Source: Baffinella frigidus (lineage: Eukaryota > Cryptophyceae > Cryptomonadales > Baffinellaceae). From it: a DNA stretch of 31,148 nucleotides. The notes below the pieces were generated by a model, which was given only the letters and a program-made list of their open reading frames with translations, had not been told where the DNA came from and did not search any database. Positions 16,825 to 23,809 of the stretch are shown piece after piece. The stretch lies in contig MU646398.1 of assembly GCA_026770585.1 (NCBI GenBank), positions 770,070-801,217 of the forward strand. Reading direction: 5' to 3'. How positions within the stretch are numbered: position 1 is the stretch's first letter; each line of letters begins with the position of its first letter. The translations under genes were made by a program, and so were the position numbers.

Positions 16825-19800
16825 GTCAGTCCCCCCCACCCAAACCCCAACCCCCGTTTCAACACGCCATGTTGTGGAGCACTCAACAGGCTACTGGGAA
16901 CACGAAATTGTTCCTGGAACACTCCACAACCCTCTTCTCGGCCTTTGCTGTCAGCCCCCCCCCACCCTAAACCTCAAACCCTAAACCCTGTGCTAGGGGT
17001 TTGGAAGGACGGTGGTTATGTTGCGACAATTGAGGGTTGTTGATGAGGCAGGCGCTGGATGCTGCTCTCGTGAATCCTCCTCGGACCATACTAGAAATAG
17101 TAGAGCATTTGCATAGTGAATTTTGTTACGCCGTAAGCGATTGATCAATGCTTCTGCAGATTAGGATACTGATCTCTTGGATTGGGATACTGATATCTTG
17201 GATTAGGATACTGATCTCTTTGATTGGGATACTGATCTCTTGGATTGGGATACTGATCTCTTGGATTAGGATACTGATCTCTTGGATTGGGATACTGATC
17301 TCTTGGATTGGGATACTGATCTCTTGGATTGGGATACTGATCTCTTGGATGAGGATACTGATCTCTTGGATTTTGCAGATTAGGATACTGATCTCTTGGA
17401 TTTTGCAGCACTGGGGCACGGTGGCTTCGGGTGGTGGAGGGTGCGCGAGCGTCAGTTGGGAAGCGCGATGGCAGGAACAGGTGCTACTTTTCCTTTGCTT
17501 TCCTTGCTGTTGGTGTTGGTGCTGGGGTTGGTGTTGGTTTTGGTGTTGGTTTTGGTGTTGATGTTCCCCCTCCCCTCGTCTTCTGCTTCCGCTTCTTCTT
17601 CTTCTTCTTCTTCTGTTTGGTTGCTGTCACGCCTACAAGAAATTCCCACGCTGCTGGACCCTTGATCACAAGGGTGAGCTGACTTCGCCGTGTGCGCAGG
17701 CGTGGATGCCTGTGGCCCAAACCCTAGACCCTAAACCCTAAACCCTAAACCCGACGCCCTTAACCCTAAACCCTAAACCCTAAACCCTACACCCTAAACC
17801 CTAAACCCTAAACCCTAAACCCGACGCCCTAAACCCTAAACCCTGAACCCTAAACCCAAACCCTAAACCCTAAACCCTCAACCCTACACAGGCGTGGATG
17901 CGAGTGGTAAGCCCGTTGGTCTGGCTCTACTCGATCGTCTGGGCCCGCCTGAGTCCGGTGGTGTGCGAGCCCTACCTCTTCATGGATCAGTTCGCATACG
18001 GCCCTCTCGGTACCACCCCTAAATCCCAAACCCTAAACCCTCAAGCCGTAGCCTGAAACCCACTTGACCCTGAACCCTCAACCTTGACCCTAAACCCCAA
18101 ACCCTAGACCCCAAACCCTAACCCCGAAACCCGAAACCCTAAACTCTAAACCCTAAACCCTAAACCCTGAACCCTAAACCCTCTCGGCCCCAGGGAATAC
18201 ATTGTGGCAAAGTTGATAACACACGGATTTGATCTGTCGATCCTGCTGCAAAGAGCACCTCTCGCCCCCCGCGACTCACCCCAGACAACATCCACTGTCG
18301 GCAAGCTTGCAACTGACGCGACACCTCGGAGTTGGGGCCTGCCGCCACGCCCGACGGGCCCGCCTCAGTACCGAGATTATTGCACGGGCCCGCCTCAGGG
18401 CCAGAACGCCCGTTGTGGCTCGCTACTCACGGCGCACCCCCCCGGGTGTTGGCAGGCACTCAGGTGTGGCTCAGCCGCGCCTTTGGCTGGCAGTTCCTCG
18501 CCTCCCCCCGCATGGTATCCTCCCCCCACGCGCGCCCCTCACCGGCCTGACCTGGTTCAGAGTCAAGGGGTTGTGGGGGGTGTAAGTTCAAGGGTAGAGG
18601 GTGCCAGGTGGAGGCTGGAGGCTGGAGGCTGGAGGCTGGAGGGTCCTGCGCTGCAGCGCCTCACCACGTCACTTGTCCATCTCGCCGCACCCTGCAACCC
18701 ACCAAGATTGCTGCACGTTGCACGCGCCTACCAAGAACAAACGTTGGATCACGTTCGACCCTGAGAACGTAAACATCATCTGATAACCACTAGTCTGCTA
18801 ACCGCTAGCATTATCGGATAGGCGGAGCGGAACATCGAAAACTCGCTGCGTGCCGCAGACGCGCTCGGAGTCAAAGTCTTCGGCCTAGGCGCGCTCAACA
18901 AGGCCGAATTCATTAACGGCTCCGGGCAGCGCCTCGTTGATACGGTACCCATGCCCCCCCCGGAATGAGACGGAGTTAGGTTCCCTCTGGGGATACAGTC
19001 CCGTGTAGGATGGCCGGAGTAACTTTACCTCTCAAGCGCTGCAGCCGTGTGTGGCCGCAGGATTCCGCGTGCCCCAAGGCTTGCGTACCCCGGATCCCAC
19101 GTGGTGTATCAGTCTATTCAGGCTCGCAAATGTGGTACGCCCGGGTTATTTCCCGCTCGAAAGTTGACGGGTTTGTACCGCAAACACAGCATGTCAACTT
19201 GAGAACAGTTGGTCACTCCTGAGGACGCAACCACACAACCATACACCATAAACAGGTGCGACCGACGCGCACGTGCGTCGTCCACGGAAACACCCTCACC
19301 GCCTTGTTACCACCGCACTGGAAGGAAACGACGGCTCTGGAGAGGGCCTAGCGACTGGCTTGAACGATGGCAGTGGAAAGGGACTGGCGACTGGCTTACT
19401 TGCGACTGGCTTGCTGGTGACTGGCCAGTCTTTTAACACTGGCGACTGGCTTGCAGGTGCGGCCAACGCGCACGTGCGTCGTGCACGGAAACACCCTCAC
19501 AGCAGCAGCAGTCACCAAGAACGTTCTCGCCCTCCTCGTCTCCCTCTCCCCCTCCCCCGCCCTGCCGCCGCGCCCGACGGGCCCGCCTCAGGACCAGGAC
19601 GGGACGGGCCAACCTCAGGACCAAGACACCGCGAGCTGGCCTCAGGAGCAAGATGGGGCGTGCCCGACTCGGGACCAGGATGATTGCGCGGGGGCGCCTC
19701 AGGAGCGCCCGTCCGTGTTTCTCACAGGGCCCACCTCCAAGGTCGCGTCCCGATCTCTCTCCCTTCAGGACACGATACCTTCGCCCCTGTCTCCTCTTCA

Positions 19801-22800
19801 CTTCCGCACGCCTGGCGCACCACGCCTGGCGCACCACGCCCGTTACCCCGCGTGCCCAATCCGCGTTGATCGGTGGTGGGCGTGAGCCGTGAACTCACCA
19901 CCGCCGACCCGCTCTCTTCTTTCCCGAGGCTGCCTCACGCGTTGCACCCTGTGCGCCTCAGGGAACACAGTCCCGTGTAGGATAGCGGCCCTTCCCTTTG
20001 GATGAGGGGTTGGAGCGTAGGGTTTCAAGTTTAGGATTAGGGTTTGGTGAAGGGCGCTTCGCCTCACTTTCCTCAGCGCCGCCCCCCACCCTCCACACTA
20101 CTTCCCCAAGGCTAACATAGCAAGTTAGATCGGTTTTCTCATCTCAACATTAGCCCCCCCAGAAGGGCCGCGCCACCTGCCTGGCGTGCGCAAATAAGGC
20201 GAAATTTTCTCCACATAAATCCAGAAATATCTGATCTCAGCCCCGCCTTCCCCCAACAGGTCGGGCGAGCGGTGGCGCTGGCCCTCCTCGCGCGCGGCGT
20301 GGACGTGTGCTGCCTCACCTCCTCCGACTCCCGCTTCGCCGCGCTCCTCTCCGAGGCGGGATCTCTCTCCGGACGGGATCCCAACGCGGGCCGCTCGCCT
20401 CAAACGCTGATGTCGACCCGCCTCGGGATCCCGTCCGGAGATAATTCGGCTTGGGAGAATTCCTCACAATCTGTGTGGGGCGCGCTCTCGCGCGCGCGTG
20501 CCCTCTCGGATGGGGTGTTCTCCCGCGTGTGGGTGGTGGGCAAGTTCGATCCGCGCGTGCGCGCACACATCCCGCGCGGCGCCTGCGCTGTTGTCTTTGC
20601 GGTGCCTCACCACAAACCCCAAAACCGAAAACCGAAACCCGAAGACCAAATCCCAACCCCTGAACCCTGAATCCTGAATCCTGAAGCCTGTACCCTGAAC
20701 CCCAAACCCTGAACCCTGAACCCTGGACCCTGAACCCGGAACCCGGAACCCTGAACCCTGAACCCTAAACCCCAAACCCCAAACCACAAACCACAAACCA
20801 CAAACCACAAACCACAAACCCCAAACACCAAACCAGGTGCCGTGCCCGCTGACAATCGGGGGGGGGGCGGAGCGGAAAGATGTGACTGTCATCGATGGAG
20901 GCCTCATGCGGCTCGACGTCTCGCGCTGCTCCCCACGGTGCGTTTTGTGTTTGCCCGAAAGTTGACGGATTTGTACCGCGGACCCAGCATGTCAACTGAT
21001 GAGTAGTCGGGACGTGACTGTTATCGACAGCGGTCTCATGTGGCTTGACGTCTCGCACTGCTCCCCGCGGTGAGGCCCAGCTATATTTCAGTCTATTTAG
21101 GCTCGCCAATTTGTTGAGCACGGTGCGTGAAGCATACCCTGAACTCTGAACCCTAAACCCGAAACCCTAATCCATAAACCCTAAACCCTAAACCCCAAAC
21201 CCCAAACCCCAAACCCCAAACCCCAAACCCCAAACCCCAAACCCCAGGACGTTCCCGGTGCTCCTCCCAGCAAACACGCTCTACGCCTGCCACGCCGCGG
21301 CGCTCGTCCACGCGTCCCAGGTGCCTTACTACCGCTGTCCTGCTTCCAACCGCCCATGGCCGCCGCGCCACCCCCGCTCAACGCCTAGCTCTATCTCCGT
21401 CTTCGGTTTTCGGGGTTTTGGACTTTCCCGGTGCTCCTACTGGCAAACGCACTCGGCGCCTGCCACGCCGCGGCACTCGTCCACGCGTCCCAGGTGCCTT
21501 GCTACCGCTGTCTCACTCGAGTTGACAGCCTGTTCGCAGTCAACGCGTCACTGGTGCGCCCCTCGCGCTCAACGCCTAGCTCCGTGTGAGTCTAGTTGGG
21601 CGCATTTCCGTCCCAACGTTGACGGCTGTGTACCGCAGACCCAGGTGCCATTCTAGCTCCGCCAGAATGGCACTTCTAGCTCTGCCTCACTCGTGTTAAC
21701 AGACTATTCGCAAGTTGGCATGCTGGGTCTGCAGTACAGACCCATCAACTTTCGGGCGAAAAGGCGCCTGGGCTCACAAAATTGGTGAGTCAAAATAGAC
21801 TGAGACAGCTAGGCATTGTGTTGCTGGTGCTCCCACCGGCCAACACACTCTACGCCTGCCACGCTGCGGCGCTTGTTGACGCGTCACAGGTGCGCCGATA
21901 CCCGAAATTCGAAACCCTTAATGACTAGCTCTGTCGCAATCCCACGCGCTCAACAGGGGTGGACACACCATAAAGTGGGGAAGGTAATGCGAAGTTGTTG
22001 TGTTACATTGTGTGACACGCTGACTGGGATTGGCAAACAGGGCTGACGGTGAGGTGGCTGGGGTTGGCAAGCTGTTTGACACTCTAAACCCCTAAACCCC
22101 TAAACACCTAAACCTAAACCTAATCAGGGATGGACGCACCATGAAGTGGGAGAGGTGGACGTCGCGCAGATGCAACCCGCACTCCTCGCCGCAGAGGCAC
22201 CTTCCCCCTTTCCCCCTACTATCAACATACACGTATATAGTTATATACACGCGTATAGATATGGATACAGCCCCTATTATAGATGAATACAGTCCGTGTC
22301 ACAGATATATATACATGCACACACAGATTCAAATAGATTTCCAGTTGGGTTGGTCGGTGTTGAGATATGCACCATGAAGTGGGGGAGGTGGACGTCGCGC
22401 AGATGCAACCCGCGCTCCTCGCTGCCGAGGCACGTTCCCCCCGTTTGCTCGCCCAGCCCCTATTATAGATGTATCGCTCGACCCCTATTATAGATAAATC
22501 GCTCAGCCTCTTATAGATAGGTATATGAGATTGCCACCCGCGCTCCTCGCTGCCGAGGCACACGCATAAACCCTGAGTCCTAGACCCTAAGATGCCGAGG
22601 CACGCTCCCCTGTTTTCTCGTCCAGCCCCTATCATAGATGTATACACGCAAGAATTCAAATCAATTTGAAATTAGTGCCGTTGCCGCTCCTAGTCTTCAG
22701 ATCTCAAACCGAAAATGGGGCAGCTCCACCGCTGGTCGTGTTCAGTCACCCGTGATTTGAAAAACCTTACTTGTATTTCCCCCAGAGACCTTACAATTGA

Positions 22801-23230
22801 CTTGTAGGCTTTCACGAAAGATCCGTAGTCCACCGTGTGGAACGCCCCCCCCCCGGAGAAAACGCAAGGTGTTTCCACACGTGACTGTTGGGCTGGGTAG
22901 AGCCCTTACGTCTCGTCCCACCTTGCCTGCTGGCGTGTAGCGGTCGTGTTTGACCATTTACTCAACCCTGTTTTTTTTTCGGTACAGGGACTCGGCCTCC
23001 ACGTCCCTCCTCTCCCTCCGCACGGGCACTTCAAAACGTTGGAGCCGTTTTCCGCCTCCGTGCCTTGGAGCCATTCTGAGAAATCTTGGAGCCATTCGGA
23101 GGAGTCGCAGGCGGGCGCGATGCCGGGGGCTTGGTGTGAGGAAAACGGCTCCAATGTGTCAAATGGCTCCACGGGCAAGATGGGGGAGTGGCGGGTGCTG
23201 TTTGACGGCACGCGGGCTGAGATTTGTCAG
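16765..23230 (+). CDS. CER1/WAX2-like C-terminal region (wax/alkane synthesis), eleven exons
   Basis: CER1/CER3 proteins act at the ER in making very-long-chain alkanes and waxes; they carry a di-iron hydroxylase domain and a C-terminal WAX2 domain. Exons 16765-16824, 17409-17480, 17892-18009, 18456-18514, 18822-18944, 19457-19741, 20260-20601, 20837-20937, 21248-21320, 22128-about 22196, 22988-23230; phases agree throughout except the unresolved end at 22196. Motifs in family order: PEVVFLAHPTTLSSAFA, VWLSRAFGWQFLA, IENSLRAADALGVKVFGLG, LNKAEFINGSG, VVHGNTLTAAAV, FLTGPTSK, VGRAVALALLARGVDV, VWVVGKFDP, LYACHAAALVHAS, GWTHHEVG. It has a 60-residue Gln/Asp-rich insertion and no visible hydroxylase domain. 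The last exon runs in phase into an FMO. Confidence 0.8.
16907..16941 (+). repeat. Decayed copy of WAX2 exon 16765
   Basis: ttgttcctggaacactcc...ttcgctgtcag equivalent: FLEHSTTLFSAFA with the same gtcag donor and following cccccc. No acceptor. Confidence 0.7.
17159..17402. repeat. 21-bp tandem repeat (11 units) before a 3' splice site
   Basis: Unit gattgggatactgatctcttg with few changes; 11 copies of gatactgat. The array is interrupted and ended by ttttgcag, the second being the acceptor of exon 17409. Each unit carries ctgat, a branch-point-like word. The Ile-Ser and Asp-Gln-Tyr frames across it are artefacts. Confidence 0.92.
17409..17480 (+). CDS. WAX2 exon after the 21-bp repeat
   Basis: Acceptor ttttgcag, donor gtgcta, 24 codons in phase 0 on both sides: HWGTVASGGGGCASV then SWEARWQEQ. 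Weak similarity to the family; kept because phase, position and splice sites fit. Confidence 0.5.
17716..17889. repeat. Telomere-type CCCTAAA array before a WAX2 exon
   Basis: Near-perfect ccctaaa units with ccgacgccct interruptions, running to the acceptor at 17891. Confidence 0.92.
17892..18009 (+). CDS. WAX2 exon: membrane-associated segment
   Basis: Acceptor acacag, donor gtacca, phase 1 on exit. AWMRVVSPLVWLYSIVWARL then SPVVCEPYLF matches the W-x-x-x-x-W-P-like segment of CER1. A copy of its first codons is at 17699-17716. Confidence 0.72.
18016..18184. repeat. Telomere-like block
   Basis: ccctaaacccca/ccctgaa variants in the next intron; a decoy frame (EYIVAKLITHGF) follows an AG at 18194 but does not fit phase. 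Confidence 0.88.
18456..18514 (+). CDS. WAX2 exon: VWLSRAFGWQFLA
   Basis: Acceptor ttggcag, donor gtatcc. TQVWLSRAFGWQFLASPRM corresponds to the conserved Q-x-W-V-x-P-R-x-x-x-Q-Y stretch. Phase 1 in, phase 0 out. Confidence 0.75.
18822..18944 (+). CDS. WAX2 exon: GVKVFGLGALN
   Basis: Acceptor ggatag, donor gtaccc, 41 codons in phase 0. AERNIENSLRAADALGVKV, FGLGALNKAEFINGSG: the start of the WAX2 domain proper (I-E-x-A-I-x-x-A-D-x-x-G-V-K-V-x-x-L-G-x-x-N). Confidence 0.87.
19084..19217 (-). mobile_element. Inverted-repeat element, GCTCTGCCTCACTC family, reversed
   Basis: atcagtctattcaggctcgc at the left, then aaagttgacgggtttgtaccg, cagcatgtcaactt: the reverse complement of the elements at 11797 and 21686. 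Confidence 0.65.
19257..19304 (+). repeat. Decayed copy of the VRPTRTC exon start
   Basis: aacag then GTGCGACCGACGCGCACGTG, reading VRPTRTCVVHGNTLTA as in the exon at 19457. Acceptor intact, downstream sequence diverges. Between the copies are gactggc tandem repeats (19345-19450). Confidence 0.8.
19457..19741 (+). CDS. WAX2 exon with Gln/Asp-rich insertion
   Basis: Acceptor ttgcag, donor gtcgcg, 95 codons open throughout. Begins VRPTRTCVVHGNTLTAAAV and ends RPSVFLTGPTSK, two adjacent WAX2 motifs. Between them lie about 60 residues with repeated P-Q-D-Q-D units that the family lacks. A copy of the start with its acceptor is at 19257-19304. Confidence 0.82.
20260..20601 (+). CDS. WAX2 exon: VGRAVALALLARGVDV
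   Basis: Acceptor caacag, donor gtgcct, 114 codons, phase 0. Begins VGRAVALALLARGVDVC (Rossmann-like helix after FLTG-x-T-S-K) and later reads VWVVGKFDPRVRAHIPRGA. A 16-bp inverted repeat (20367-20382/20425-20440) lies inside the coding sequence. Confidence 0.88.
20607..20834. repeat. Telomere-like block, graded variants
   Basis: Passes from gaaaccc through ccctgaa to aaccacaaaccacaa, ending at the acceptor of exon 20837. Confidence 0.9.
20837..20937 (+). CDS. WAX2 exon: VPCPLTI
   Basis: Acceptor aaccag at the end of a telomere-like block, donor gtgcgt. VPCPLTIGGGAERKDVTVI then GGLMRLDVSRCSP, the R-x-D-x-x-Y region of the family. Phase 2 on exit. Decayed copy at 20998-21063. Confidence 0.78.
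20943..21110 (-). mobile_element. Reversed inverted-repeat element split by an exon copy
   Basis: Interior cgaaagttgacggatttgtacc...cagcatgtcaact at 20955-20998, and the other end cagtctatttaggctcgcc at 21088-21107. Between them is a 66-bp copy of the end of exon 20837-20937 (DVTVIDSGLMWLDVSHCSPR) with tgag instead of its donor. Confidence 0.65.
21134..21245. repeat. Telomere-like ccccaaa block before a 3' splice site
   Basis: ccctaaa turning into at least nine perfect ccccaaa units, ending at the acceptor of exon 21248. Confidence 0.92.
21248..21320 (+). CDS. WAX2 exon: YACHAAALVHA
   Basis: Acceptor ccccag after a telomere-like block, donor gtgcct. TFPVLLPANTLYACHAAAL then VHASQ, matching the P-x-x-x-x-x-A-x-x-x-A-x-I-V-H-A-L-E motif. 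Two further copies (21421-21491 and 21812-21889) keep the same reading. Confidence 0.83.
21421..21889 (+). repeat. Two extra copies of the YACHAAALVHA exon
   Basis: 21421-21491 (FPVLLLANALGACHAAALVH, donor gtgcc) and 21812-21889 (VLPPANTLYACHAAALVDA, donor gtgcg). Both stay open and keep the donor. Inverted-repeat elements lie between them. Confidence 0.82.
21686..21813 (+). mobile_element. Complete inverted-repeat element, GCTCTGCCTCACTC family
   Basis: ctagctctgcctcactcgtg at the left, tagactgagacagctag at the right; interior gttggcatgctgggtctgc, gtacagacccatcaacttt, attggtgagtc. The best example in the window; directly followed by an exon copy. Confidence 0.75.
21956..22560 (+). repeat. 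Copies of the GWTHHEVG exon
   Basis: 21956-21981 (GWTHHKVGK, acceptor and donor gtaatg present), the main exon 22128, 22363-22440 (MHHEVGEVDVAQMQPALLAA, donor gttccc), and 22527-22560 (PALLAAEAHA). Four states of decay of one exon. Confidence 0.82.
22128..22196 (+). CDS. WAX2 exon: GWTHHEVG
   Basis: Acceptor aatcag. GWTHHEVGEVDVAQMQPALL then AAE, matching E-G-W-x-x-H-E-x-G and the following helix. The 3' end is unclear: no GT follows; a GC donor (gcacct) would keep phase 0. Three shorter copies around it (21956-21981, 22363-22440, 22527-22560). Confidence 0.75.
22265..22650. repeat. AT-rich repeat cccctattatagatg
   Basis: cagcccctattatagatg-like units at 22268, 22454, 22478 and 22623, one shared between two exon copies. 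AT-rich compared with surroundings. Confidence 0.65.
22651..22987. other. Intron before the linker exon
   Basis: No exon or repeat recognised apart from a T9 tract leading into the acceptor at 22987. No convincing promoter or start codon for a separate downstream gene. Confidence 0.45.
22988..23230 (+). CDS. Linker exon joining WAX2 to FMO
   Basis: Acceptor tttttttttcggtacag, donor gtgaga, 81 codons with no stop, phase 0 in and out. GLGLHVPPLPPH continues the WAX2 domain end (H-G-L-x-P), followed by a Ser/Glu/His-rich linker with SWSHSE repeats and a final EWRVLFDGTRAEICQ. Joined to 23738 it gives AEICQ-VVIIGAG in frame. Confidence 0.75.
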
Positions 23231-23237
23231 GTGAGAG

Positions 23238-23302
23238 CCCTGAACCGTCAACTTCAAACCCTTAACACTGAACACTCAACACTCAACACTGAACACTGAA
23301 TC
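23238..23302. repeat. aacactcaac/ccctgaa repeat
   Basis: Degenerate telomere-like variant, then (CCT)n at 23308-23365 and further CCTC-rich sequence to 23560. The poly-Leu and poly-Glu frames across this are artefacts. Confidence 0.8.
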
Positions 23303-23589
23303 GTCAACCCTTGCGCCTCCTCCGCCTCCTCCTCCTCCTCCTCCTCCTCCTCCTCCTCCTCCTCCTTGGCCTCATCCACTCGTTGGCGTGTTCCTCCCTG
23401 TGTCCCGGGCGGGCTGTGCGCCTCCTCCTCATCATCGTCCTCCTCCTCATCATCGTCCCTCCTCCTCCTCGTGCTCCGCATCCTCGCCATTCTCCCCCGC
23501 CTCCTCCTTCTCATCCGCCGCCTCGACCCCCTCCTCCTCATCCCCCCCTCCTTATTCTCCTTCTCGCGCGCGATACCGGGTCCAGGGTT

Positions 23590-23640
23590 CCAACCACAAA
23601 CCCTCAAACCCTCAAACCCTCAAACCCTGAACCCCGAACT
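23590..23640. repeat. ccctcaaa heptamer-like block
   Basis: Short telomere-like array leading into the decayed first copy of the FAD exon. Confidence 0.8.
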
Positions 23641-23737
23641 GGGGTGTCATCATCGGGGCGGGGGCCACGGTTCGCACAGGGTTCATTCTTCTAATCCTTG
23701 ACCCAAAAAAATCATAAACCCGAAAACCCTGAACTAG

Positions 23738-23809
23738 GTGGTGATCATCGGGGCGGGTGCGGCCGGGCTGGCGACAGCAGCGTCTCTCGTCCAACGCGGA
23801 GGGGGGAAG
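23738..23809 (+). CDS. FMO exon: FAD-binding GxGxxG
   Basis: Acceptor gaactag, donor gtctgt, 24 codons in phase 0: VVIIGAGAAGLATAAS then LVQRGGGK. The dinucleotide fold of the FAD site. A decayed copy of its start (gtcatcatcggggcgggggc) is at 23643-23665. Confidence 0.9.

Noticed and set aside
17126-17561. CRISPR-like or protein-coding reading of the 21-bp repeat
   Set aside because: No unique spacers between units, eukaryotic intron context; the Ile-Ser frame ends in the array.
18194-18270. Possible WAX2 exon EYIVAKLITHGFDL after an AG at 18193-18194
   Set aside because: Does not fit the phases of 18009 and 18456, which join perfectly, and lacks family motifs.
23254-23694. Poly-Leu / poly-Glu ORFs, also at 25747-26305
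   Set aside because: CCT-rich intron sequence; the flanking FMO exons are in other frames.
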